Numbered from the stretch's first letter, positions 32,349-41,079 are shown. The stretch is DNA of 64,000 bases from Brachybacterium nesterenkovii (GCF_900163655.1 NZ_FWFG01000092.1:19423-83422), one strand, 5' to 3'. Notes: generated from the letters alone by a model not told the origin. Numbers and translations are program-made.

Positions 32349-33574
32349 CCGGCCTCATCGCCTCGATCGTCGAGGCCTACGGCGAGCTGCGCGTCTCCAA
32401 GGGGCGCATCCTGCTGTCCCTCCTCGGCGTCGCCTTCTCCGTGTTCGCCCTGACCACCGTGATGAGCGGCGGGCAGATGCTCGAGCAGTCGCTGAAGCAG
32501 TCCGTGGAGAGCTTCGGCGGACGACCTGCCGTGCTCACCGTGCAGCCCATGGGCGACATGGGCGCCGACGGCGGCAGTGGCGGCAGGGCCACCGTCGAGG
32601 ACATGGACCGTGCCGTCCTCGAGCAGTTCGATCAGATGGGCATCACCGAGCGCTCCCGCGACCTCCAGGGGACGCTGCGCGTGCAGACCGGCTCCGGCGT
32701 CGTCGCCGCCAGTGGCCGCGGCGTCGACCCCGGATGGGGGCCGATGCACCGGGTCGACGTCCTGCAGGGCCGCTGGTTCGCGGACTCCGACGAGGGGCGC
32801 CTGAGCCCGGCGATCGTGGTCGACGAGACGCTGTACGAGAAGCTGGGGCGACCCGAGCTCGGTGCCGAGACCGTCGACCTGGTGGCGGACAAGGGCGCGA
32901 CCGCGCCCGTCGTGGTGATCGGCGTGGTCCCCGCGAACGAGTTCGCCGCCATGGGCATGGACGCGACCGTCTACATCTCCGCCTCCGCGGCCGATGACCT
33001 GCCCGCGGGCAGCGGCATGGAGCAGGCCGCGCGCCAGTACCTCGCCTGGGTCCCGGAGGAATCGGCCGAGGAGGTCGCCTCGCAGCTCTCCGCCCGCCTG
33101 ACGGACGCCCCGACCGGTTCGTACGACGCGTATCGCATGGACGGCGCCGGGGACATCGAGGCCTTCCGGTACGTGCGCTACGCGCTGATGGGCGTCGCGG
33201 CCGTGATCCTGGTGCTCGGCGCGATGGGCCTGGTGAACATCGCCCTGGTGACCATCCGGTATCGGGTGCGGGAGATCGGCATCCGCCGCTCCTACGGGGC
33301 CACGGGCCTGCGGATCTTCATCGGCGTGCTCATGGAGTCCGTGGTCGCGACCGTGATCGCCGGGATCGTGGGCGTCACCGCGGCGGTCGCCCTGGTCAAG
33401 GCACCCTTCGTGACCGAGTGGTTCCACTCGATCGGTCTCGTGGACGTGCCGCCGTTCCCGACGACCGCCGTCATCACGGGCCTGACCGCCGCGACGGCGG
33501 TGGGCATCCTCGCGGGCGCCCTCCCGGCGATCATCGCCACGCGCATCAAGGTGATCGACGCGATCCGGAGCTGA
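32345..33574 (+). CDS. MacB/FtsX-like ABC transporter permease
   Basis: A 409-aa permease of the MacB type. One N-terminal helix (GRILLSLLGVAFSVFALTTV) is followed by a large extracytoplasmic MacB-PCD-like domain (~45-260) and three C-terminal helices (VRYALMGVAAVILVLGAMGL; VVATVIAGIVGVTAAVALV; VITGLTAATAVGILAGALPA). The typical YRVREIGIRRSYGATG loop sits between helices 2 and 3. ATG 32345 overlaps the ATPase stop (ATGA). It ends the operon, followed by a strong bidirectional hairpin. Confidence 0.9.
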   Translation: MTGLIASIVEAYGELRVSKGRILLSLLGVAFSVFALTTVMSGGQMLEQSLKQSVESFGGRPAVLTVQPMGDMGADGGSGGRATVEDMDRAVLEQFDQMGITERSRDLQGTLRVQTGSGVVAASGRGVDPGWGPMHRVDVLQGRWFADSDEGRLSPAIVVDETLYEKLGRPELGAETVDLVADKGATAPVVVIGVVPANEFAAMGMDATVYISASAADDLPAGSGMEQAARQYLAWVPEESAEEVASQLSARLTDAPTGSYDAYRMDGAGDIEAFRYVRYALMGVAAVILVLGAMGLVNIALVTIRYRVREIGIRRSYGATGLRIFIGVLMESVVATVIAGIVGVTAAVALVKAPFVTEWFHSIGLVDVPPFPTTAVITGLTAATAVGILAGALPAIIATRIKVIDAIRS

Positions 33575-33607
33575 GGCGGGGACCGCGCGGCGGTGCCAGC
33601 AGAGCAT

Positions 33608-33660
33608 GTCGTCCAGCGTCCGCCCACCTGCACATGCGCCGGTCACGGACGCTGGACGAC
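33608..33660. terminator. Bidirectional terminator between convergent transport operons
   Basis: A perfect 15-bp inverted repeat (33608-33622 with 33646-33660) with a 23-nt loop. It lies 34 nt after the permease stop and 110 nt after the stop of the convergent sugar permease gene. Confidence 0.75.
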
Positions 33661-33770
33661 GCGTGCGCACCCTGGCCCCGCCGGAGCACCCCGCGGCGAC
33701 GCCTCGACAGCACGCGGACGCCGCGCAGACGGAGCACCGGGCCTCCCCCGACCTCCCGCGTCGCGCCGGC

Positions 33771-34826
33771 TCAGCCCTTGACGGCCCCGAAGATGACGCC
33801 CTTGGTGAAGTGCTTCTGCACGAACGGGTAGACCATCAGGATCGGCACGAGAGCCATCACGACGATCGCCATCTTCAGCGCGAGGCTCGACGGGGGCGCG
33901 GAGCCGGCGACGCCCGCGGGCTGCAGCTCGGAGCCGGGCAGCTCGACGCCCTCCAGCACGTACGAGCGCAGCACCAGCTGCAGCGGCCACTTGCCGGAGT
34001 CCTGCAGGTAGAGCATCGCGTTGAAGAACGAGTTCCAGTACCCGACGCCGTAGAACAGTGCGACCACGGCGATCACGGCGGTCGACATCGGCAGCACGAT
34101 GGTCCACAGGATCCGGAAGTCGCCGGCGCCGTCGATGCGCGCCGCCTCGAGCACCTCCTGCGAGATGCCCATGAAGAAGGACCGCAGGATGAGGATGTTG
34201 AAGGCCGACACCGCCCCCGGCAGGATCAGCGCCCAGTACGAGTCGATCATCCCCAGGCCCGACACCACCAGGTAGGTGGGGATCAGGCCGGCGGAGAAGA
34301 ACATCGTGATGAGGAAGATGAACAGGATCGGGCGGTGCAGGAGCGACCCGGTGCGGGAGAGCCCGTAGGCCGCCATGACGGACACCGCGGTCGACAGCAG
34401 GGTGCCGACCGCCGTGACGCCCAGGCTCACGAGGATCGAGCGCGTGACCACGCCGCCGTCGAGGATGGTGCGGTACGCGTCGAGGGTGAGCTCGCCCGGG
34501 ACGAGCACCATCCCGCCGCCGGCCCGGTCGATCGTGGCCTGCGTGGACAGCGACGTGAGGACGACCGTGTACAGCGGGCCGAGCACCGCCAGGACGATCA
34601 GCAGCAGTACGGCGGCCTTGCCGATCCTCGCGGCGAGCGTCGGCTCCTCAGCCCAGACGGGGCGATGCGCGGCGGCACCGCGGGATCGCCAGCGGCGGCC
34701 GTCCGCGGGACCGCGCCCGCCGTCCGCCGGGCCGACGGGCGCACCGTCCGCGACCCGCGCGGGCTCCGCGACCGGCAGCTCGCGCTCGGCCATCCCGGAA
34801 CCGGGTTCCGTCCCTGCCGCGCTCAT
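33771..34826 (-). CDS. Carbohydrate ABC transporter permease (LplC/YtcP type)
   Basis: A 351-aa inner-membrane permease with six helices, after an Arg/Pro/Gly-rich N-terminal tail of about 70 residues that is longer than usual. The EAA loop is EVLEAARIDGAGDFRILWTI. The C-terminal segment MVYPFVQKHFTKGVIFGAVKG is characteristic of the LplC group. ATG 34826 overlaps the TGA of the other permease gene. It forms the membrane channel with that gene for the solute-binding lipoprotein. The ATPase is not encoded here, as is usual for this family, which shares a common MsmK-type ATPase. Confidence 0.9.
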   Translation of the reverse strand: MSAAGTEPGSGMAERELPVAEPARVADGAPVGPADGGRGPADGRRWRSRGAAAHRPVWAEEPTLAARIGKAAVLLLIVLAVLGPLYTVVLTSLSTQATIDRAGGGMVLVPGELTLDAYRTILDGGVVTRSILVSLGVTAVGTLLSTAVSVMAAYGLSRTGSLLHRPILFIFLITMFFSAGLIPTYLVVSGLGMIDSYWALILPGAVSAFNILILRSFFMGISQEVLEAARIDGAGDFRILWTIVLPMSTAVIAVVALFYGVGYWNSFFNAMLYLQDSGKWPLQLVLRSYVLEGVELPGSELQPAGVAGSAPPSSLALKMAIVVMALVPILMVYPFVQKHFTKGVIFGAVKG

Positions 34827-35785
34827 CGCTGCTCCCTCTGGTAGACGCCCGCCTCGCCGGCGAGGTGGGCGATCTTGTTCGCGCCGAGCACCAGGAGCAG
34901 GGAGACCACGCCCTTGAGCAGGCCCGCGGCGGCCGCATACGACCAGTCGCCGCCGATCACGCCCTGGTAGTAGACGTACGTGTCGAGGACTTCGGCCGCA
35001 CCCTGGCCGACCGCCCCGCGCTGGAGGATCAGCTGCTCGAAGCCGACGGTCAACGCATCTCCGAGCCGCAGGATGAGCAGCAGGATGATCGTCGGACGCA
35101 GCGCCGGGAGGGTGATGTGCCGCATGCGCCGCCACGGCCCCGCGCCGTCGACGGCGGCCGCCTCGTACAGGCTCGGATCGATCGTGCTCAGCGCCGCCAG
35201 GAAGATGATCATCCCCCACCCCGCGTCCTTCCACACCTGCTGGGACGTGACCAGCAGGAGGAAGGTGTCCGGGTTGGTCATGATGTCCAGCGGCGCGGCC
35301 CCGACCGAGGCCAGCAGCCGGTTCAGCAGGCCGGCCCCGCCCAGGATCTGCTGGAAGATCGTCACCACCAGCACCCACGAGAAGAAGTGAGGCAGGTAGA
35401 CGATCGACTGGATGGTGGTGCGCAGCCACGGCCGCAGCACCGAGTTCATCAGCAGCGCGATCGCGATGGGCACCGGGAAGTAGAACACGAGCTGGAACGC
35501 CGTGATCGTGAGGGTGTTGCCGACGGCCTCCCAGAACCCGGGAGTCGCGAGCACGCGGCGGAAGTTCGCCCACCCGATGAACGGGCTCTCGGCGATCCCC
35601 ACGTACGGGGAGTACGACTGCCACGCGATCACGTTGCCCAGCATCGGAACGTACGCGAACACGATCAGGAGCACGACGGCCGGCGCCACCATCACCAGCA
35701 GCGGCCAGTCGCGGCGCAGACGGGTGCGCAGCGGGATCCGGCGCCGGCGGATCCGATCCGTGCGCGCCTCGGCGCGCACCGTCAT
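34823..35785 (-). CDS. Carbohydrate ABC transporter permease (LplB/YtcP partner)
   Basis: A 320-aa permease with six predicted helices. The N-terminal arginine-rich tail (~30 residues) is followed by PLLVMVAPAVVLLIVFAYVP. The EAA loop is SLYEAAAVDGAGPWRRMRHI. The C-terminus (NKIAHLAGEAGVYQREQR) matches the LplB group. ATG 35785 overlaps the stop of the solute-binding protein gene. Together with its neighbours it makes a complete binding-protein-dependent oligosaccharide uptake unit except for the ATPase. Confidence 0.9.
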   Translation of the reverse strand: MTVRAEARTDRIRRRRIPLRTRLRRDWPLLVMVAPAVVLLIVFAYVPMLGNVIAWQSYSPYVGIAESPFIGWANFRRVLATPGFWEAVGNTLTITAFQLVFYFPVPIAIALLMNSVLRPWLRTTIQSIVYLPHFFSWVLVVTIFQQILGGAGLLNRLLASVGAAPLDIMTNPDTFLLLVTSQQVWKDAGWGMIIFLAALSTIDPSLYEAAAVDGAGPWRRMRHITLPALRPTIILLLILRLGDALTVGFEQLILQRGAVGQGAAEVLDTYVYYQGVIGGDWSYAAAAGLLKGVVSLLLVLGANKIAHLAGEAGVYQREQR

Positions 35786-37416
35786 GCGTCGAGCTGCTGA
35801 CGGACGCTCTCGTAGTACTCGCGCATGCGGTCGCCGCCGGAGCTGCGCCACGTCGTGACCGCCGCGTCGAAGTCCTCCATCGACTTGCGGCCGCGCACGA
35901 CGTCCTTCTCGAGGTCGTACATCGGCTGGTCGAGCGTCGCGTACTCGGCGGGCCGGACGATCTGGCGACCGTAGAACGGGCCCTCCTGCATGTGCTCGGT
36001 CTCCGCGGCCTGCCACTCGCAGTACTCCTTGACGAACTCGGGGTTCGTGAAGTCGTACTTGGCCAGCGGACCGGTCACGAGGGTCCCGAGGACGCCGGGG
36101 TGCTGCTCCTCGAGGAGGTCGGTGGGCTGCGGGACGCCGTCGGCGCCGCGGGTGAAGTGCACGCCCTCCTTCCCGTAGGACGCGACCTCCCATTCCTTGG
36201 TGCCGAAGGGCGCCGCGAGGTAATCGGCGATGCCGAGCAGCTCCTCGATGCGGGAGGGGTCGTCGCTCTTCTTGAGGAAGCTGAAGAAGTTGGCGGGCGA
36301 GCCGGCGTAGCGGATCGGGGTGCCGGAGGCGGACAGGCCCGACATCGGCGCGATCTTCGCCTCGGGGCTGCTGGTGGCGAGCTGCTTGACCATCTCGCCC
36401 CACGCGCCCACGCCGTCGTAGTGGATCGCGACCTGGCCGGCCTGGAAGCGCTGCTTCGCGTCGCCGGTGTCGGCCTTGACGTCGGGGTGGACGTAGCCCT
36501 TGTCGAACAGCTCGCGCTGGAACTCGAGGGCGTCGCGGTACTCCTGGGTCTCCCAGCGGTACTCGAGCTTGCCGTCCTTCACGCGCCAGTCCGGCGGGGC
36601 GCCGAACATCAGGTTCGGGGCCGCGGTGGCCATGTCGTTGCAGGCCCAGCGGCCCTGGTCGGGGGCGGTCAGGGCCTTGCAGACCTCGAGGAACTCGTCG
36701 GGGGTCTTGGGCGCCTCGACGCCGGCGGCGCCGAACATGTCCGCGCGGTGGAAGATCGCGTCGGTGACGATCTCGCCCGGCACCGGGATGCCGTATAGCT
36801 TGCCCTTGATGACGCCGAAGCTCCATGCGGCGGTGGGCAGGTTGGCGAGGTACTTCCACTTCGAGATCTTGTCGCCCGCGAGGAACGGCGTGAGGTCCTG
36901 GAAGACCGACTCGACGGCCTGGTCGAAGCGGGCCGGCGGGTCCCAGCCGAACACGGAGACCCAGTCGGCGACATCGTCGGGAGAGGCGAGCACCGCGGCC
37001 TGCTTGTCGCGGTAGTCGTTGCCGGTGGTCATCTGGTACGTGAGCTTCGCGCCGAGCGCCTCATCGAGCGCCTGGGTGAAATCGTTGCTGCCGGACTTCA
37101 CGCCCGACCAGGTGGGGACCATGCAGGTGAACGACGAACCCTTGCCGGGCGGCGCCGCGACGGTCTGCGGCAGATCCTTCGGGTACTCGAGGTAACCGGG
37201 CGTCGACCCGTTGCGGCCCGCGATCTGGGGCGCGATGGCCTGCTGCTCCGTGTACGTCGGCAGCACCGTCGAGATATCACCCGACACGTCTTCCGCCGCC
37301 TGCTCGGCCGGGTCCGACCCTCCGCACGACGCCAGGACGGGGATCGCGGCTGCGGCTCCGGCAGCGCCCAGAACAGCACGGCGCGAGGGGGTGGGCGAGG
37401 CTGCTCCAGCAGGCAT
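35782..37416 (-). CDS. Extracellular solute-binding lipoprotein (LplA type)
   Basis: A 544-aa substrate-binding protein. The N-terminus has a twin-arginine-like SRRAVLGAAGAAAAIP and a lipobox LASC-GG, so it is probably exported folded through Tat and lipidated at Cys ~33. The mature part is a large type-1 solute-binding protein with DYRDKQAAVLASPDDVADW, YGIPVPGEIVTDAIFHRADM and FFSFLKKSDDPSRIEELL, in line with LplA/YtcQ proteins that bind complex oligosaccharides. The start is ATG 37416 (GAAGGA seven bases upstream); an in-frame ATG 39 nt earlier lacks a ribosome-binding site. First gene of the importer operon. No regulator is adjacent, and the sugar is unknown. Confidence 0.88.
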   Translation of the reverse strand: MPAGAASPTPSRRAVLGAAGAAAAIPVLASCGGSDPAEQAAEDVSGDISTVLPTYTEQQAIAPQIAGRNGSTPGYLEYPKDLPQTVAAPPGKGSSFTCMVPTWSGVKSGSNDFTQALDEALGAKLTYQMTTGNDYRDKQAAVLASPDDVADWVSVFGWDPPARFDQAVESVFQDLTPFLAGDKISKWKYLANLPTAAWSFGVIKGKLYGIPVPGEIVTDAIFHRADMFGAAGVEAPKTPDEFLEVCKALTAPDQGRWACNDMATAAPNLMFGAPPDWRVKDGKLEYRWETQEYRDALEFQRELFDKGYVHPDVKADTGDAKQRFQAGQVAIHYDGVGAWGEMVKQLATSSPEAKIAPMSGLSASGTPIRYAGSPANFFSFLKKSDDPSRIEELLGIADYLAAPFGTKEWEVASYGKEGVHFTRGADGVPQPTDLLEEQHPGVLGTLVTGPLAKYDFTNPEFVKEYCEWQAAETEHMQEGPFYGRQIVRPAEYATLDQPMYDLEKDVVRGRKSMEDFDAAVTTWRSSGGDRMREYYESVRQQLDA

Positions 37417-37730
37417 GATCTGTTCCTTCGTCGCGGGACGGTGGGCGGGCGGCACCGCTCGAGAGCCCTGAGGATCGGCGTCATCGCAGGTCAGAAGAAC
37501 CTCCCGGGGGGTGAGCCCGGCGTCAGGGTATGGCGGGCATCACAGACCGTCGAATATCCCCTACCGGCCGGGAAGCAGTGGGGCGGATCCCCCGGCGAAG
37601 CGTCGGCAGACCCCCGGTTCGTGCGTCGCGCGACCCGCGGAGCGGGTGCTGTGCCCTCGCACCCCGCTGCGCTGGTCGGGCGCCGCCGCCCCCCGCCGTC
37701 CCTGATCCCCGCCCCCTGGAGGTCCCAGCC
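37417..37730. other. Divergent intergenic region
   Basis: About 310 bp between the solute-binding protein and MFS start regions. It must hold both promoters, but I see no clear -10/-35 pair and no strong palindrome. A good ribosome-binding site (CTGGAGG, 37717-37723) belongs to the upstream ATG at 37731. Confidence 0.5.
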
Positions 37731-37871
37731 ATGTCGAGCTCCGCGACGAGCGCATCCCGCGACCAGGATGCGGTGCGCAGCCTCATTCCCGCGCGCATGG
37801 ACCGCCTTCTATGCCTTCGAGCGCCCTCTCCCCCGCGTCCCGCCTCATCCCCGCGCACATGGACCGCCTGC
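37731..37871 (+). repeat. Duplicated start region of the MFS transporter gene
   Basis: Two similar N-terminal coding stretches occur in different frames. The first begins at ATG 37731, has a GGAGG ribosome-binding site, and reaches SLIPARMDRL. The second begins at ATG 37811, has no ribosome-binding site, and reads RLIPAHMDRL. The 31-nt cores (37779-37809 and 37841-37871) match at 27 positions. The 62-nt offset is not a multiple of three, so translation from the good start leaves the MFS frame and stops near 38063. Confidence 0.75.
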
Positions 37872-39265
37872 CCTGGTCCCGCGTCCACACGATGGTCATC
37901 GTGGGCCTCGGCACGGCGTGGATCCTGGACGGCATCGAGGTCCAGATCGTCGCGGCCAACGGGTTCGCGCAGGACCTGGGCATGTCGACCACCGAGATCA
38001 CGGCGTCGGCCACGTTCTACCTGCTGGGCCAGGTGCTCGGTGCGCTGCTCTTCGGGCGCCTGACCGACCGCATCGGCCGCAAGAAGCTGTTCGTCCTGAC
38101 GCTGGCCGTGTACCTCATCGGGTCGGGCCTCGCGGGCGCCGCGTTCTCGCTGTGGTTCTTCTACCTGTGCCGGTTCATCGCGGGCGCCGGCATCGGCGGC
38201 GAGTACAGCGCGATCAACTCCGCGATCGACGAGCTCATCCCCGCGAAGTACCGCGGACGCGTGGACCTCGCCCTCAACGGCACCTACTGGGCGGGCGTGG
38301 CGCTGGGCGCCGTTACCACGATCTTCCTGCTGAACCCGGCCCTGATCGACGCGCACTGGAGCTGGCGCATCGGCTTCTTCCTCGGGCCGGTCCTGGGCCT
38401 GGTGCTCATCGTGATCCGCCGTCATATCCCCGAGTCGCCGCGCTGGATGCTCACCCACGGGCACGCGAAGGAGGTCGAGGAGATCGCCGCGAGCATCGAG
38501 CACGACGTCGCCTCGCGCGGCATCGAGCTCGAGGACGTCGACGAGTCCCAGGCGCTGACCGTCAAGGCCGAGGAGAAGCTGCCGCTGCGGACCGTCGCCC
38601 GGGTGTTCCTGAAGGACTACCCGCAGCGGACCATCCTCGGGGCGACGCTCATGATCACCCAGTCCTTCCTGTTCAACGCCATCTTCTTCACGTACGCGAT
38701 CGTGCTGGGCGACTTCTACGACGTGCCCAAGGACTCCGTCGGGCTCTACATGATCCCGTTCGCGATCGGGAACCTTCTCGGGTCGCTGCTGCTGGGCCGC
38801 TTCTTCGACACGATCGGGCGGCGGAAGATGATCTTCGCGACCTACGGCATCGCGGCGCTCGTGCTCACGGCCTCGGCGTTCTGCTTCCAGGCCGACCTGC
38901 TCACCCCGACCACGCACACGATCTTCTGGTGCGTCGCGTTCTTCTTCGCGAGCGCCGGCGCGTCGGCGGCCTACCTCACGGTCTCGGAGATCTTCCCGCT
39001 CGAGGTGCGCGGGCAGGCGATCAGCTACTTCTTCTCGATCGCCCAGATCTGCGGCGCGATCGCCCCGCTGATCTACGGTGCGCTGATCGGCGACGCCTCC
39101 TCGCGCGGCCCGCTGACCATCGGGTACATCGGCGGTGCCGCCGTCATGCTCATCGGCGGCATCGTCGCCCTGGCCATCGGCGTCGATGCCGAGAACAAGG
39201 GTCTCGAGGACATCGCCGATCCCCTGTCCACGCACCATGCCGAGTCCGAGGAGGCCCACGCATGA
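37811..39265 (+). CDS. MFS sugar/organic-acid transporter (SP-family-like)
   Basis: A 484-aa twelve-helix transporter. The loop 2-3 signature is FGRLTDRIGRKKLF, with the matching loop 8-9 motif LGRFFDTIGRRKMIF. Loop 4 has RFIAGAGIGGEYSAINSAIDE, loop 6 has PESPRWMLTHG and the end of the second half has SEIFPLEVRGQAIS; these belong to the sugar-porter-like group. The N-terminal motif RLIPAHMDRLPWSRVHTM is also typical. Translation must begin at ATG 37811, which lacks an SD, while the well-placed SD serves an out-of-frame ATG at 37731. So expression may be impaired, or the assembly may be wrong here. TGA overlaps the ATG of the next gene. Confidence 0.88.
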   Translation: MPSSALSPASRLIPAHMDRLPWSRVHTMVIVGLGTAWILDGIEVQIVAANGFAQDLGMSTTEITASATFYLLGQVLGALLFGRLTDRIGRKKLFVLTLAVYLIGSGLAGAAFSLWFFYLCRFIAGAGIGGEYSAINSAIDELIPAKYRGRVDLALNGTYWAGVALGAVTTIFLLNPALIDAHWSWRIGFFLGPVLGLVLIVIRRHIPESPRWMLTHGHAKEVEEIAASIEHDVASRGIELEDVDESQALTVKAEEKLPLRTVARVFLKDYPQRTILGATLMITQSFLFNAIFFTYAIVLGDFYDVPKDSVGLYMIPFAIGNLLGSLLLGRFFDTIGRRKMIFATYGIAALVLTASAFCFQADLLTPTTHTIFWCVAFFFASAGASAAYLTVSEIFPLEVRGQAISYFFSIAQICGAIAPLIYGALIGDASSRGPLTIGYIGGAAVMLIGGIVALAIGVDAENKGLEDIADPLSTHHAESEEAHA

Positions 39266-39821
39266 CCGCTTCCGATCAGCACCCTGCCGGGTCCGCGCGG
39301 CCCCGGCGCGGCACCCACGCGACACGACCGCGCGCCCCGAGGGCTTCGTCGTCGTGGGCGTGAGCGGCAGCTCCGGCTCGCCGATGGCACTGCGCTGGGC
39401 GCTCGAGACGGCCCGGCGCCTCGAGCTGCGGCTCGTCGCCGTCCGGGCGTACAAGGTGCCCGCAACGTCCGCTGGGACCGTGCGGCCCACGCCGTCGCGC
39501 GTGGCCGGGTCCGGGGACGTGCTGGAGGCGAGCACGCTCGCTGATCTCGAGGCGCATGTGCGCGCGGCCCTCGGGGACGATGCCGAGGAGGTCGAGCTGC
39601 GGGCGGTCCGCGGGGGACGGCGACGGGTCCTGACGGCGGCGTCCGACGGTGCCGCGATGCTCGTGGTCGATGCGCCGCGCCGCCGCGAGCTCGAGGGGGA
39701 GCCGTCGTTCGTCCGCTCGCTGGTGTACCGGGCGCAGTGCCCCGTGGTGATCATGCCGCCGCGCGTGTCCTCCACCCCGGCCGAGCCCTGGGTCCAGGGG
39801 CGTCGCACGGCCCGCGGCTGA
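39262..39821 (+). pseudogene. Universal stress protein (UspA domain), frameshifted near its start
   Basis: A UspA-type domain is encoded to the stop at 39821: GFVVVGVSGSSGSPMALRWA, LVAVRAYKVP, AAMLVVDAPRRRELEG and SLVYRAQCPVVIMPP. The natural start is ATG 39262, which overlaps the MFS stop (ATGA), but that frame (MTASDQHPAG...) ends at ~39363. The Usp frame has no ATG, GTG or TTG between 39262 and the first conserved strand. A single missing base (or two extra) between 39262 and ~39340 would join them. The ATP-binding G-2x-G-9x-G(S/T) motif is not recognisable, so it is probably a non-nucleotide-binding Usp. It could be a true pseudogene or a sequencing error in GC-rich runs. Confidence 0.7.
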
Positions 39822-39843
39822 TCCGACCCTCACCCCCTCCCGT

Positions 39844-39849
39844 TACCGT
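39844..39849 (+). promoter_or_regulatory. -10 box, probably leaderless
   Basis: TACCGT is followed by 7 nt (GGAGGGC) and ATG 39857. A GGAGG is present but too close to serve this ATG, so a leaderless transcript is the likelier reading. Confidence 0.45.
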
Positions 39850-39856
39850 GGAGGGC

Positions 39857-40756
39857 ATGCTCCACCTCCCCGATGATCGCGTCCGCGACCTCCTCCCCTC
39901 CCCCGCCGAGGCGGTGGACCTCATGCGCGAGACCCTGCAGGCCCTCGCCGACGGCAGCGCCTCCGTGGCCCCGAAGTCGCAGGTGTCGGCGCACGGCACG
40001 GGCTTCGCCAACGCCATGCCCGCCGCCTGGCCCGAGCGCGGACTGCTGGGCGTGAAGTGGGTCGCGATCATGAAGGACAACCCGGCCCAAGGCCTGCCGA
40101 TCATCAGCGGGCTCATGGTGCTGTCGGACGCGCAGACCGGGGCCGTCCGCTGCACGATGGACGCCGCCGAGCTCACCGCTCTGCGCACCGCGGCCGTGAC
40201 CGGCGCGAGCATCGCCCTCGACGATCGGCGCGCCGTGTTCCTCGGCACGGGGGTGCAGGCCCGCTCCCACGCCCGGGTGCTGGCCGCGATCGGCCGGAAG
40301 CGCCTGACCGTGTGGGGGCGCCGCCCCGAGGCTCTCGCCGAGCTGGCGGAATGGGCATCCCGCGAGGTCCCGGGCCTGCACCTGGAGACGACGACGGACC
40401 GCGACGCGGCGGTGCGCGGGGCGGGCGTGGTGATCTCCGGCCTGCCCATCGGCCTGCACGGCAGCGAGCTGGACCCGTCGCTGGCCTGCGATGACGCCAC
40501 GTACCTGCCGATCGACTACGCCTCGGTGGCGGGGGCCGCGGTGGCGCGCGGGGCGACCGTCGCAGCTGACGATCCCGAGCAGTTCGAGGCGCTGCGCCCG
40601 GACAAGCTCAGCGAGGACTACCCGCGGGCGAGCACGGCGACGGGCGCGCTCCTGCGGGACGGACGGCCCGCCGAGCGCGTGGTGGTGCAGAACCTCGGGT
40701 CGGGCCTGGGCGATGTGATGCTGGCCGATGCGGTGGCGCGGGCCGTCGGGGTCTGA
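39857..40756 (+). CDS. Ornithine cyclodeaminase/mu-crystallin family NAD(P)-dependent enzyme
   Basis: A 299-aa protein of the ornithine cyclodeaminase/mu-crystallin family, whose members include ketimine reductases, alanine dehydrogenases and cyclodeaminases. The N-terminal half carries the active-site GLLGVKWVAIMKDNPAQGLP and MDAAELTALRTAAVTGASI. The Rossmann half has AVFLGTGVQARSHARVLAAI and the NAD-binding region. VQNLGSGLGDVMLADAVARA closes the protein. It is monocistronic, with a 3' gap rich in repeats and a large palindrome. No opine- or siderophore-pathway partner is adjacent, so the substrate is unknown. Confidence 0.85.
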   Translation: MLHLPDDRVRDLLPSPAEAVDLMRETLQALADGSASVAPKSQVSAHGTGFANAMPAAWPERGLLGVKWVAIMKDNPAQGLPIISGLMVLSDAQTGAVRCTMDAAELTALRTAAVTGASIALDDRRAVFLGTGVQARSHARVLAAIGRKRLTVWGRRPEALAELAEWASREVPGLHLETTTDRDAAVRGAGVVISGLPIGLHGSELDPSLACDDATYLPIDYASVAGAAVARGATVAADDPEQFEALRPDKLSEDYPRASTATGALLRDGRPAERVVVQNLGSGLGDVMLADAVARAVGV

Positions 40757-40941
40757 GCGAGCGGGCCAGCACGCAGGGTCGCTCGAGCACCGGCAGCATG
40801 CGCGGGGCGGGCGGCATCCGGGTGGCAGGCCCGTCACACGCTGGACGCCTCCGTCGAGGATGCCTGCACCGGCCGCATGCGCGGGACAGTCTGTCAGCGC
40901 GGGCAGGTCTGATTCCCGGGGCAGGTGGAAACTGCGGACTG

Positions 40942-40977
40942 GGCGGCGTGCGCGGGGCAGGCGGCGTGCGCGGAGCA
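40942..40977. repeat. 18-bp tandem direct repeat
   Basis: Two adjacent 18-nt copies (40942-40959, 40960-40977) differ at one base. They lie in a longer GC-rich stretch of related units downstream of the ornithine cyclodeaminase-family gene. Confidence 0.7.
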
Positions 40978-41020
40978 GGTGGCCTCCGGGTGGTAGGCCT
41001 GATGCCCGGGCATGGACAGA

Positions 41021-41079
41021 GATGCAGTCATGCGCGCACACAGCGCGTATATGGCGCTGTGTGCGCGCATGACTGCATC
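41021..41079. terminator. 26-bp perfect palindrome between convergent genes
   Basis: Arms 41021-41046 and 41054-41079 are perfectly complementary over 26 bp, with a 7-nt loop GTATATG. It sits between two convergent genes, so a bidirectional terminator is the simplest role. The length is well beyond that of usual terminators, and there is no U-run. Confidence 0.75.
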
